A DNA stretch of 64,000 nucleotides from Chitinophaga barathri (GTDB taxonomy: Bacteria; Bacteroidota; Bacteroidia; Chitinophagales; Chitinophagaceae), in the NCBI RefSeq assembly GCF_003807585.1, contig NZ_RMBX01000001.1:434001-498000 (forward strand), given 5' to 3'. Of the stretch, positions 20,501 to 28,488 are shown piece after piece. A model generated the notes under the pieces. That model was not told where the DNA came from and did no database searches. It worked only from the letters and a program-made list of their open reading frames with translations. Position 1 is the first letter of the stretch, and every line of letters starts with the position of its first letter. The position numbers and the translations under genes were made by a program.

Positions 20501-20667
20501 CTGGTAATGGTGCCCTGAGATGTACCTTTTATTTTTACGGTGACACCTGGAATTGGGAGTTGATCGTCCGCACCAACCACTTTCCCATTAATATTTCTTG
20601 TTTGTGCTATTGCCAGTGGAGGTAGCAGGCACACAGCAAAAGAAAAGAACAGTAATATTCTTATCAT
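17506..20667 (-). CDS. SusC/RagA-family TonB-dependent transporter (first gene of the left operon)
   Basis: The 1053-residue protein is the first gene of the minus-strand operon. It has a signal peptide (ending LAIAQ near residue 22), a carboxypeptidase-regulatory-like domain (about 28-100), a plug with the typical block ASATALYGIKAGNGVIVVT near 205-225, and a beta-barrel ending in GMNVQF. As in the other LacI-linked transporter, the STN domain is absent. The operator-like block at 20799-20833 lies 132 bp before its ATG, and two 12-bp direct repeats lie between them. It works with the SusD encoded immediately downstream to bring oligosaccharides into the periplasm. Confidence 0.95.
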   Translation of the reverse strand: MIRILLFFSFAVCLLPPLAIAQTRNINGKVVGADDQLPIPGVTVKIKGTSQGTITSNTGSFSLPATSGATFIFTFIGYSPKEVTISGTEPLLVKLEPVNNSLNAVVVLGFGIKAKRTEQTGAVGTISGTEILKSPVSNLTNSLIGKVAGVITRQPSGVPGDDPADIFIRGRSSFNSAALIVVDGVERQEFGDIDPNEIESISVLKDASATALYGIKAGNGVIVVTTKTGKPGKTRVSYSGSAGLLSFTGIPRALNAYDAASLFSEAQDNVGAVRRFSDEELLKFKDRSDPLLYPDVNWYETLTRKNWMRTQHNLNFSGGTKVARYFVSFGYMFEDGMYKDFQRINGYRTTNSFTRYNFRSNLDFNISKTTVLSLKLGGRLEDMYGPRGNSSGSATDGATSLISRILALPSYAIPFFPEYARRGNEEERRLDDIYNMIDNQDLTGVNTFNPYALLTRNGYFDRINNAIESVFTLDQKLDFVTEGLTFKATLGLDAFITGVRGQGVNSFARYEINRDNREVDLVKGRYNDPLAGVTTYRSGYNKSNIQLGFNYNRSFKKHNISAVTLAQRELQGVNNGLAEAPFGYQGIVLRATYNFNNRYFVEFNGAYNGSENFAQGKRYGFFPAISAGYNLSQESFMKNIKWIDFLKIRGSYGKTGYSNPSAGGARFLYLSDFTNGGGGYDTRGGLSSPNARVNFGNGTGATINPVVYQSLFGNPDVTWENALQRNIGFESNLFKSRLKVVFDVYDEQRTDILAQRNNSTLAIYGQTLPNVNYGENYKSGFELEIGYNSLNEGFNYGFNLQFTHTDNEYVILDQPVNIPEWQNLIGERLGQYRGYKVIGFYQDQADIDASPTNRLNTKLIPGDLKYQDTDGNGNIDGQDRVPIGDTDIPQDVVGFQPNISYKGLSISALFQGSFKVSSNLIALETGRPQYFEYMQGRWRSPADNNTATWPVIKPTDLGGGNSSYQFNSFLMNDASYVKLRNMEVAYQVPAPLSRKLRVQSIRLSLTGQNLYTWTKFKGLDPENANKRAAAGNFGSSNIYPLSRVYQFGMNVQF

Positions 20668-20697
20668 TTTTAGCTAGTTTTTTGGTTGATTAGGTAT

Positions 20698-20725
20698 GAA
20701 TTGTATCAGTATAGAATTGTATCAG
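20698..20725. repeat. Two 12-bp direct repeats in the susC leader
   Basis: GAATTGTATCAG occurs at 20698-20709 and again at 20714-20725, a period of 16 bp, 31 bp before the susC start on the minus strand. It may be a second regulator-binding site, an RNA element, or a small duplication. Nothing in the sequence decides between these. Confidence 0.5.
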
Positions 20726-20798
20726 AAAAACCATAAAATGGTTCAGCCAATGTAATACACTTACTAAAAATCCCTTAATAAAATCACGGTTAATTTTT

Positions 20799-20833
20799 GT
20801 GGGAGCCGTCCCATAATGGGGGACCGCTCCCAC
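20799..20833 (-). promoter_or_regulatory. Putative LacI-family operator pair before the left susC operon
   Basis: GTGGGAGCCGTCCCAT (20799-20814) and GGGGGACCGCTCCCAC (20818-20833) are two near-perfect 16-bp palindromes 19 bp apart. On the minus strand the block matches 2382-2416 at 27 of 35 positions, including 14 identical bases at the gene-proximal end. The rest of the 376-bp gap 20668-21043 shows only the direct repeats at 20698-20725 and no convincing gene. Confidence 0.7.
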
Positions 20834-21043
20834 TTTGCAATAAGGAATAACATAAATTCCGAGAAATTTTCTTTCAGAAGATCGCCGGGAAAAGAATTTC
20901 TATCGTACACCGATGAGGAGGGATTTTATCGCCATTCGGGAAGACAACTGGAAGGTCAGTTTTATAGAGTTGTATCATGCAGGGAAAGTGGCTGGAGCTA
21001 TGATTTAGAACCTCTACCCGCAATATTCAATGATGAATTCCGA

Positions 21044-21451
21044 TTATTTCGAATTAGCTATTTCCACAAAATGGTTGATCAGGGATATAAGTTTTGATAT
21101 TTCGTTTGGCTTTGTTATAAAACTATGAGCGCCTAACTGCATGCACCGCTGTTCTTCAGCCAGATCATACGATGTAGTATATACGATAACTGGAATTCCC
21201 TGAAAACGTTTATCACATTTCAACGTGGTTAAAACTTCGAAGCCACTCATCAGCGGCATGTTTAGATCCAGAATAATGAGGTCTGGCAAACAACCACCAT
21301 TCTCAAAATCTTTTTTGAGTTTTGTTAACGCGTCGACCACATCACTTTCACAAGAAACGGCAATTTCGCTCGAGTGGCCACTTATTGCCATCTGAAATAT
21401 TTCGTGCTCCTCCGGATCATCATCAATATATAAAAAGTGGCAGCGTGACAT
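21044..21451 (-). CDS. Single-domain response regulator (CheY/Rcp1-like receiver)
   Basis: This 135-residue protein is a receiver domain with no output domain. Asp10-Asp12 form the acidic pocket (YIDDDPEEHE), Asp62 is the likely phosphorylation site (LIILDLNMP), the switch threonine is in YTTS, and the conserved Lys is in ITKPN. I chose the ATG at 21451; the longer frame adds 49 residues with no receiver homology. Proteins of this type in Bacteroidota usually pass phosphate from hybrid or phytochrome-like kinases. No kinase gene is adjacent, so the partner is encoded elsewhere. The 255 bp before its start hold nothing I can identify. Confidence 0.9.
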   Translation of the reverse strand: MSRCHFLYIDDDPEEHEIFQMAISGHSSEIAVSCESDVVDALTKLKKDFENGGCLPDLIILDLNMPLMSGFEVLTTLKCDKRFQGIPVIVYTTSYDLAEEQRCMQLGAHSFITKPNEISKLISLINHFVEIANSK

Positions 21452-21706
21452 TATGAGATTTTTTAATATCAATGTCTTATACAGCACAAAAATAATATAT
21501 TTCTCCCGATTGCATTGTGATGAGTAGTGAAATTGACCCATTGCTTGCCCGTGAAAAACCAGAGAATAAAGAAAAGGAGGTGGATACAGAAAGTACAAGT
21601 TGCTATTCCACAGTCACTTTCTTCAAAAAAGGTCCAAATAGTGACGAACCTGTCCTAAAACTACGAAGCCTGCCTCATGAAAGCCGGCCTCGTAAGGAAT
21701 ACCCAT

Positions 21707-22174
21707 CTAATCCTGCCGCCTGGTTAAACCCAGGAACAATATTATTGATAAAACAACAAGAAATGATAATCTTACCAGGCTTAATGTTTCCCATAACCCA
21801 GCTCTTTTCGTTAGCGAAATATCCGCATTTTCCGACATTGCACTGCCTGTGATAGCAACCAATTCAGGCACAAAGAATGCAAATGTGACCGCCAATATCA
21901 ACAAATAACCAATGGATGTGATCAGCAGGTGTGACCGGCTGCCGGTTTTCCAAAAAAGAATAATGGAAACAGCCAGCAATGCCAAAGTTACCGGATGGAT
22001 AGCTATCCAGAATGGAGTTGGATTTAATCCGTATTCCCCCTGGAACATGCTGAGGGAAAGAGGCGGAGCCGCACTCCACCTGGGCACCACGGCAATATGT
22101 TCATAAATGGCGGCGCCGATAACAACTGAAAAAGAAAGACAGGTAAATGCGTATACAATACTCTTGATGTTCAT
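21707..22174 (-). CDS. Small membrane protein with four predicted helices (DUF1772-like)
   Basis: The 155-residue product has four hydrophobic segments at about 5-25, 53-75, 82-105 and 130-150. The layout and the segment WSAAPPLSLSMFQGEYGLNP followed by FWIAIHP resemble the DUF1772 group of small membrane proteins, whose function is unknown. It starts 14 bp after the stop of the membrane-anchored cupin gene, so the two are probably co-transcribed. The order cupin then small membrane protein suggests a shared role at the membrane, but no reaction can be named. Confidence 0.75.
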   Translation of the reverse strand: MNIKSIVYAFTCLSFSVVIGAAIYEHIAVVPRWSAAPPLSLSMFQGEYGLNPTPFWIAIHPVTLALLAVSIILFWKTGSRSHLLITSIGYLLILAVTFAFFVPELVAITGSAMSENADISLTKRAGLWETLSLVRLSFLVVLSIILFLGLTRRQD

Positions 22175-22188
22175 GGTAAAAAGTGTTT

Positions 22189-22866
22189 CTATTTTTGATT
22201 ATAAAATGGATCGAATTCCCGATAGTAGCTGCTATATCCCAAAAGTCTTGACATTGGGACAACGACCCAGCCCATTGTTTTCTGCATAAAAACCGGCGGG
22301 CCATCCGCCAGGTAAGAATCGAAGCCGTTAGTTTGGAATAAAGGCATTTGCAGTATGGCTTGGGAAGACCGTTCAAATCCGGGCTGCCTGTCCATTGCCC
22401 CATACACCTGGACAAGGCAGAATGCAAATTTTTCCGGGAATGCGATCGGGCCTTTTGTTCGAATGGTATCGGCAGTTTCATTGTATGGTTTATGAGGTGT
22501 GCCCCTGGGGATACGCAGCACCTCCCCGGCATGGAGTTTTTTTATTTCACCGTTAACCCATACCGTCAATTCCCCGCTTTCAATCTCAAACACTTCGTCG
22601 AAACCCATATGGATATGACTGGGAGGCCCGGCGGCAAATGGTTCTATTTCCAAAGTGCAGTGGACATACCCACTTTCCTGTTTTAATACGGTTTGACGGA
22701 AGCCTTCCGTTTTACTATACAATTCTTGTCCCGGTTTAAACCAGGTGGACACTGCCGGCTTTTTTTCGGGGAAAACAACCCTGTGAAGCAAATTGCCTAT
22801 CACCAGGTAAGAAGTAATAAAAATGAGCGCCAGCATTACTATCCTTTTAAAAATTATTGATCTCAT
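22189..22866 (-). CDS. Membrane-anchored cupin-domain protein
   Basis: The 225-residue protein has one N-terminal membrane helix (about 8-28) and then a cupin fold. Metal-ligand candidates are in PPSHIHMGFDEVFEIESGEL (two His and a Glu near 82-92) and in RIPRGTPHKPYN (His near 123). The cupin core is usual for this fold, and the C-terminal 80 residues are not assigned. It lies 14 bp after the stop of the TPR protein gene and 14 bp before the small membrane protein, suggesting a three-gene unit. Substrate is unknown. It could be a small-molecule-binding protein or a dioxygenase-like enzyme. Confidence 0.8.
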   Translation of the reverse strand: MRSIIFKRIVMLALIFITSYLVIGNLLHRVVFPEKKPAVSTWFKPGQELYSKTEGFRQTVLKQESGYVHCTLEIEPFAAGPPSHIHMGFDEVFEIESGELTVWVNGEIKKLHAGEVLRIPRGTPHKPYNETADTIRTKGPIAFPEKFAFCLVQVYGAMDRQPGFERSSQAILQMPLFQTNGFDSYLADGPPVFMQKTMGWVVVPMSRLLGYSSYYREFDPFYNQK

Positions 22867-22880
22867 AAATTGTTTATTTA

Positions 22881-24902
22881 TTACCGGGCTAATGCGCCCT
22901 TTTCTTCTATGCTTTCCTTATAACCGCCGTGAAGGCTCATGGTATTGCTTACTTCAATACCGGCCAGATTGCCACCGATCTTTATATTAGGGCCAAAGGG
23001 AATAGGCGTACCGGTAATGCCTAGCTCAGCGGTGTTCTTCACACCAAAGTCAGCAAACTGCTTTTTACCGTCGAAGGTGATGTACAGCTGGCTTTTAAAT
23101 TCTGCCTTTAATCCCAAAAATTCAGCCTTCGCCGCCGGCCCAAATAGTATGGTAGAATTCCCGGTTTTGAATTCATGTTCAAAACCGCCCATAACCGAGC
23201 CGCCTACCTCGATCACATATTTGTTACAATCAGCTTTTACTACCAGGCCATTAAATTTAACTTCCGCATTCAGCCAGGGCGGGCAGCTCAACTGCCAGTG
23301 CTGGTCACTCTCAATCAGGCTGTCCAGCTCCGCCGTGTTGTAGGGCTCAAAGCATTTTGGAAGCAAGGTGTGCACCTCCCAAACCGGGAATGAAACAAAG
23401 GCCACCGATAAAAAATTGAAGTACCCCGTAACGGCATGATAAACCAAGGCTTTATTAGCGGGGCTGGGGTCCAATTGTACAATCTCCACCAACTGGTTGA
23501 TATAGGCCTTCCATCTTCCCTCGCCCTTGCGAATAATTGGCTGCACATAAGAGGCAATTTCATACACCATTTTGTCGGCCACGGGCTCCATTAATTCCCG
23601 GCAGCATTTTATAGCATAGGCTTCCTGGGCATCTATCCCTTTGCTGGCGGCCTCCTCCGGGCACTTCAGCTTAATGAGCATATCGGATCCCTGGCTAAGG
23701 ATCTCCAGAATATGATCACGATCGCTTTGGCTGAAGGCGGACAAATATTCGGGCGTGAACTCTTCCTGCAATTCCTCCAGCATGGCCGTTACCAGTTCGC
23801 TGTACAACCCCGGGTGCCGGTTACCTGCCTCCGCCGTGTGGACAACAGAGATCCGGACAGCATGATCCCTCCAGGCCATTTCTTCCGCCTGTATGCTGGC
23901 CCCATATGTATTATAAAACTGCCGGTCAGCCATAATCTGCCTGGCCGAATTTGGCAGTGGGGGAAAGGAAAACTTCCCCATCGTGATCTCTTCAAAATGA
24001 TCTTTCTGCGGCTGCCCGTTGCGGCGCTGTTTTCGTTGCATTATAGCGCGCAGGTTAAATTTTTTTCCCATCCGGTAGGCCATGGCCAATGTGTTGCTGC
24101 GAACGGCCACGCTCATCTCGCGTTCAAAACAGGTCATGGCCGCATCGTATTCTTTTTTGAAATAATGCAGCATGCCCATGCTGTGATTGGCCTCGATGTT
24201 TAAAGAATCCACCGAAAGACATTGATTGAAATATGCCGCTGCTTTCAACGCATCACCCAGTCTCATAAAACTTTGCCCTATATTATTAAGCACAGTACTG
24301 CTTGCAGGCAATTTTTGCAGGCAGTACTGCAGGACCGGGATAGCCGTTTCCGGCGCGCCCTGCAGATTCAGCATAGCGCCCAGGTTGTTCAGCAGCAATA
24401 ACGATTCAGGCGAACGGGCCGTCGCTTCCATCATCATCAATACAGCACCTTTGGGATCGGCAGTATAAAATTCCATGATAGCATTATCGTTGATGGTTTC
24501 CACCGGCAACGTGGCTGCAACCCGTTTAATTTCGTCCACCCGCGGGGCAGGGATCTCTTTTTGTATTTGCTGCGCCGATTTTTGCAATAAACTTACCAGC
24601 CCGGCCCGGTCAGGCGGTTGCGAAGGAAGCAATTGCAGCCGCCTAAAATCTTTAACAGGCGGCTGAAGCTCAACGCCTGGCAGCCCGGCCTGGTTGATAG
24701 AAATACTATTTTTCGCGGCAACATTCAACGCTTTTGCACCGGCCTCCTTTATCACTTTTTGCTTATATGCTTCCAACTCGGCCGGGGTCAAATTCTGGAG
24801 TTGCCCGTATCCGGGCATATTGACACCTGTAGCATTTTGTTGCGCAGCAACTGCAATTGTCATGGAAAAACTGAATAACAGGAATAAACTTCGCTTTAGC
24901 AT
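22881..24902 (-). CDS. Secreted TPR-repeat protein of unknown function
   Basis: The 673-residue product has a signal peptide (MLKRSLFLLFSFSMTIAVAA, then QQ). At about 165-265 it has tetratricopeptide repeats (for example SSTVLNNIGQSFMRLGDALK and NIEANHSMGMLHYFKKEYDA), which mediate protein contacts. A long helical middle follows. The last 120 residues are Gly- and beta-rich (GGSVMGGFEHEFKTGNSTIL and similar) and may form a sandwich or barrel-like end. It is divergent from the OmpA-domain gene at 25160, with 257 bp between the starts. A role in the cell envelope is inferred from export and neighbours only. Confidence 0.82.
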   Translation of the reverse strand: MLKRSLFLLFSFSMTIAVAAQQNATGVNMPGYGQLQNLTPAELEAYKQKVIKEAGAKALNVAAKNSISINQAGLPGVELQPPVKDFRRLQLLPSQPPDRAGLVSLLQKSAQQIQKEIPAPRVDEIKRVAATLPVETINDNAIMEFYTADPKGAVLMMMEATARSPESLLLLNNLGAMLNLQGAPETAIPVLQYCLQKLPASSTVLNNIGQSFMRLGDALKAAAYFNQCLSVDSLNIEANHSMGMLHYFKKEYDAAMTCFEREMSVAVRSNTLAMAYRMGKKFNLRAIMQRKQRRNGQPQKDHFEEITMGKFSFPPLPNSARQIMADRQFYNTYGASIQAEEMAWRDHAVRISVVHTAEAGNRHPGLYSELVTAMLEELQEEFTPEYLSAFSQSDRDHILEILSQGSDMLIKLKCPEEAASKGIDAQEAYAIKCCRELMEPVADKMVYEIASYVQPIIRKGEGRWKAYINQLVEIVQLDPSPANKALVYHAVTGYFNFLSVAFVSFPVWEVHTLLPKCFEPYNTAELDSLIESDQHWQLSCPPWLNAEVKFNGLVVKADCNKYVIEVGGSVMGGFEHEFKTGNSTILFGPAAKAEFLGLKAEFKSQLYITFDGKKQFADFGVKNTAELGITGTPIPFGPNIKIGGNLAGIEVSNTMSLHGGYKESIEEKGALAR

Positions 24903-25159
24903 AATGAAAAGGGGTTTAATGAATCCGGGTGCAAGTTAGGCTGTCACCTGCCTGCGGTCAATTACGCGTGCGATGAAACGTAGTAATTTGCGTACGAAAC
25001 TGAAATGTGGCAAGCCGTGTCCGTAATCATAGTTCCCTTCTGGCCTTACCGGCTATAATACCAGGCCGCCGCTTCATTCATGATTACCTCCGTTTGATAA
25101 CAACTACGCTTTCCTTTGTTTTCCCGCGCCCTCATCTTTGCATCAGAAAACAAATCGAT

Positions 25160-26443
25160 ATGAACAAAAAATTCTTCATGTTATTGCTGGCCGTTTGCCC
25201 GGTAATGGCTCAGGCACAGGGAAATGCCTGGCTGAATAAAATAAACAATAAGATCAAAACAAAGGCAACCGCCCGCGCCGACAAAAAAATCGACCATGCC
25301 ATCGACAAGGGCCTGGATATAGCGGAAGGAAAAAACCTGCCGGAAGGAAAAACTGAGGCTGTGCAAAAAAAGCGGCAAGACACGGATGTTTTCGGCGCCA
25401 AAAAGTATGTAAAATATGACTTTGTTCCAGGCGAGCAGGTGGTCTATAGCAACGATTTTGCCGTCGACAATATGGGCGAACTGCCCACCGGCTGGAACAG
25501 TAACGGCACCGGCGCCGTAGTCGCCCTGGAAGCGCCGGGTGGCAACTGGGCGCAATTATACCAAAACACTGCCTACCTTACAGACAATAAAGTACCATTC
25601 ACTGAGAACTTCACCGTTGAATTTGACCTCATCCTGCGCCGTACCAATCCTAACGCGGCTTTTCCGGAATTCGTCTGGGGAATATTATCCTCGGGAAATT
25701 TAGAAACAACCGACAATGAACTGCTGAAAAATTATGCGGCTACTTTTGCCACGGAAATGCATGTTCAGCCTTCCGGTAACAATCAATCACAGATCAATCT
25801 GCAAACGTTCCACAATGGCAAAAACTATTTTAGAACGGACATTTCCAGGCCAGGAGCCCTGCTGCAGCAGTATAACAAAGTGATACATATAGCCATGCAG
25901 GTGCAGAAGGAAAGGCTGCGCATCTGGTTCGATGAAGAAAAATTATATGACCTGCCCAAAGCCGTAACACCCGGTGCGAACATCAACCAGCTCTATTTCA
26001 TCGTGAAAAGATATGGCGGCCCCGATCAGGAAGTGGGTTATGCCATTAGTCGCATAAAAATCGCAAAGGGTTTGCCGGACACCAGGCATAAGCTGATCGA
26101 CGAAGGTAAATTTTCCACTACCGGGATATTGTTCGAGGTGAACTCATATGTTATACTGCCCGAAAGCATTGGTGTACTAAACGAGATCGCAGGGGTGCTT
26201 ACAAAGCACCCTGAATTAAAAATAAGTATCATCGGTCATACCGATAGCGATGGCAATGACCTGGCCAACCTGGAACTGTCAAAGAAAAGGGCAGCTGAAG
26301 TAAAACAAGCCCTGGTAAATCATTTCAATATCGACGCTGTAAGGATCGGGAGCGACGGGGCCGGAGAATCGCAACCTACCAGCGACAACAATACCAAAGA
26401 GGGCAAAGCCAATAACCGGCGTGTTGAATTTATAAAACGCTGA
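25160..26443 (+). CDS. OmpA C-terminal-domain protein, outer-membrane or periplasmic
   Basis: This 427-residue protein starts at an ATG that opens a signal peptide (MNKKFFMLLLAVCPVMAQAQ). A longer frame begins at 25007 but adds 51 unrelated residues. Residues about 90-300 look like a jelly-roll, lectin-like domain (VVYSNDFAVDNMGELPTGWN and EFDLILRR blocks). The C-terminal 110 residues are an OmpA/MotB domain that binds peptidoglycan: ISIIGHTDSDGNDLANLELS then KKRAAEV, ending GKANNRRVEFIKR. Such proteins tether the outer membrane to the wall. It is followed 69 bp later by another exported protein, and both may be one transcript. Confidence 0.9.
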   Translation: MNKKFFMLLLAVCPVMAQAQGNAWLNKINNKIKTKATARADKKIDHAIDKGLDIAEGKNLPEGKTEAVQKKRQDTDVFGAKKYVKYDFVPGEQVVYSNDFAVDNMGELPTGWNSNGTGAVVALEAPGGNWAQLYQNTAYLTDNKVPFTENFTVEFDLILRRTNPNAAFPEFVWGILSSGNLETTDNELLKNYAATFATEMHVQPSGNNQSQINLQTFHNGKNYFRTDISRPGALLQQYNKVIHIAMQVQKERLRIWFDEEKLYDLPKAVTPGANINQLYFIVKRYGGPDQEVGYAISRIKIAKGLPDTRHKLIDEGKFSTTGILFEVNSYVILPESIGVLNEIAGVLTKHPELKISIIGHTDSDGNDLANLELSKKRAAEVKQALVNHFNIDAVRIGSDGAGESQPTSDNNTKEGKANNRRVEFIKR

Positions 26444-26512
26444 TGGCGCCAGCCCTGATAAATTCCTAACCTACGTACACTTTAAACCTAAAAATTCTAA
26501 AATATATCGATC

Positions 26513-27337
26513 ATGAAACGACTTTCTAAAATCCTCATCGCTATCCTGACAGGAGGCACATTATCACTCTTTTTGGTTTCTTTCACCATTCACCAAAAAA
26601 TATCCGATGATTTCCTGAAGCAGTTAGGGATCAGCAGGACCGATGCCAACAGTAAGATCACCGGCAGTCTGCTGGCGGGGAGCCTGGATAGTGAAGAACT
26701 AAAAAACATCAAAAACATTGCCTTGGGGAATAGGACTGCTATTGCAAAAGATCTGTTGGTATATACGAAGCAGCACCTGGGCAGCGCTGCCTTTATCAAA
26801 GAATATAATGCCCTACGGGAGAGAAAAAAACCCGTAAAGTCCCCGGTACAAACACCTGAAGAAATGCAGCAGGCTATTATCGGCAATGCAAAAAAGAGCA
26901 TCGCCGACCTGGAAGACAAACTGAAACAGGCAGATGCGTCCACCAAACCCATGTACGAGAAAATAGTGGCAACGGTCCGCCAGCAGCTGCAGCAGGCCGA
27001 AGACCCCAATAACAAATCGGTGGCCGGTTACAGGAAAGGTTATCCGGGTATGGTAAAGGACAACGATCTTCGCCATCAGCAGAGAATTACCGAATGGGAA
27101 ACGAAATATCCCGCCAATCATCAGCTTTTCGTAAAGCAGCGCCTGTTGCAGTTCCTGGATGAAACAAAGGATATTGATTTCAGTGCCGCACTTTTTGAAA
27201 AAAACGGTATAAAATACTTCACCAACCCCGACTATGAACGAAAAAGCTACCGCTGGAAGATGGCTTTCCGCGCCGGCGCCGCGGTGACGGGTACGGCAAG
27301 GGACTTTGTACAGGAGTGGATACAATCGCTGCCATAA
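26513..27337 (+). CDS. Exported protein of unknown function with a helical middle
   Basis: The 274-residue product has an N-terminal hydrophobic segment (about 7-24, a signal or anchor). A largely helical body follows, with a coiled-coil-like stretch at about 120-165 (EEMQQAIIGNAKKSIADLED and following). I do not recognise a family. It sits between the OmpA-domain gene and the LytS/LytTR pair on the same strand. Export and neighbourhood make a cell-envelope role possible, but this is only context. Confidence 0.8.
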   Translation: MKRLSKILIAILTGGTLSLFLVSFTIHQKISDDFLKQLGISRTDANSKITGSLLAGSLDSEELKNIKNIALGNRTAIAKDLLVYTKQHLGSAAFIKEYNALRERKKPVKSPVQTPEEMQQAIIGNAKKSIADLEDKLKQADASTKPMYEKIVATVRQQLQQAEDPNNKSVAGYRKGYPGMVKDNDLRHQQRITEWETKYPANHQLFVKQRLLQFLDETKDIDFSAALFEKNGIKYFTNPDYERKSYRWKMAFRAGAAVTGTARDFVQEWIQSLP

Positions 27338-27446
27338 GTACAAAAGGACATTTCATGCTGACATTTCTCCATTTCATGACAATATTGGCTGGATTGATAC
27401 AGGGAAACATTCATAAAATCTGAATTTTCAGGTATTTTTGATCCAA

Positions 27447-28484
27447 ATGCAGCCAGATTCCCGCAAAAAAACTGATATTTTGTTAATGGTAGCCTTGATG
27501 CCACCGACACTCATTGCGCTCAATTATTTTATGCTTGGTGGAGTTTACTTTTCAAGCTTTAAAAATTTTTGCATAGCATCGGCCGTTTCATTATCCGTCC
27601 TGTTGGGAGTATGGATAGCTCAAGGTATGCTGGCAAAGAAGATGCTGCAATTATTTCCCTCGCATCGCGATACGGTGAAAAGAGTGGCGATATTCTACAG
27701 CCTTAACCTGGCGATAGTGGCACTGACGGTAACGCTTATTTGCTGGATATTCGACCTGTTCAACATTCTGGGATTCCGGTTTACCGCGGAAGCCTGGACG
27801 AGATGCCTGATCGCAGGCGGCATCTGCACTATCGTAAACCAGGCCGTGTATGAAACAGAGATCTCCTTTGGCAGGATAAAGGCTTCCCAACTTGAGGCAG
27901 AGCAGTTAAAGAAAGCGCAATTGCAAACCCAGTTCGATTCACTGAAAGAGCAGGTGAATCCACACTTTTTATTCAATAGTTTAAATTCGCTGTTGTCTCT
28001 GATCGCTATCGATCCCAATAAGGCGGAAGAGTTTGTTGAGGAAATGAGCAGCGTATACCGTTACCTGTTACGAAGCAATGAAGAACAGCTCACCACCTTG
28101 CAAAAAGAACTGGAATTTATAGAGTCCTACAACCTTCTACTAAAAACCCGCTTTTCAAGTGGATTTCAGCCGGTGATCAGGGTAGAGGAGAAAATGAAAG
28201 AGTATTTGCTGCCGCCTATGACGCTGCAGCTGCTGGTAGAAAATGCCGTGAAGCACAATATCGTGGATCCTGATACACCACTCACGGTACAGATCTACAC
28301 GCAGGATGAGAAACTGGTCGTCATCAATAACCTGCAAAAGAAAAACAAAGCCGTTGTTTCAAATAAAATAGGGTTGAGCAATATCATACAAAAATATAAC
28401 CTGCTCAAGTGCGCGGGCGTAGAGATAAAAGAAACAGTCAATGAATTCAGCGTCGTATTACCTTTGATTAAGAACACGAAATAG
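27447..28484 (+). CDS. LytS-type sensor histidine kinase
   Basis: The 345-residue kinase has four N-terminal membrane helices (about 12-130) and then a short coiled linker. The His_kinase domain has phospho-acceptor His173 in QVNPHFLFNSLNSLLSLI. An N-box (LLVENAVKHNI) and a short G-rich ATP lid (NKIGLSNI) follow. I chose the ATG at 27447; a TTG at 27438 is an in-frame alternative adding three residues. The LytTR-type regulator begins 4 bp after its stop, so the two are a cognate pair. No separate sensor domain is present, so the signal is probably sensed within or near the membrane. Confidence 0.95.
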   Translation: MQPDSRKKTDILLMVALMPPTLIALNYFMLGGVYFSSFKNFCIASAVSLSVLLGVWIAQGMLAKKMLQLFPSHRDTVKRVAIFYSLNLAIVALTVTLICWIFDLFNILGFRFTAEAWTRCLIAGGICTIVNQAVYETEISFGRIKASQLEAEQLKKAQLQTQFDSLKEQVNPHFLFNSLNSLLSLIAIDPNKAEEFVEEMSSVYRYLLRSNEEQLTTLQKELEFIESYNLLLKTRFSSGFQPVIRVEEKMKEYLLPPMTLQLLVENAVKHNIVDPDTPLTVQIYTQDEKLVVINNLQKKNKAVVSNKIGLSNIIQKYNLLKCAGVEIKETVNEFSVVLPLIKNTK

Positions 28485-28488
28485 TACT

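Noticed and set aside
20816-21097. A 93-codon plus-strand frame in the gap before the first susC
   Set aside because: It overlaps the operator and the end of the receiver gene, has no recognisable domain and reads like chance sequence.
21517-21852. A 111-codon plus-strand frame between the receiver and small-membrane-protein genes
   Set aside because: It overlaps the end of the minus-strand membrane gene and lacks any domain or signal.
27433-27440. TATTTTTG before the LytS-type gene as a promoter -7 element
   Set aside because: It would put the transcript start almost at the start codon, and no -33 element fits; it is more likely chance in an AT-rich gap.
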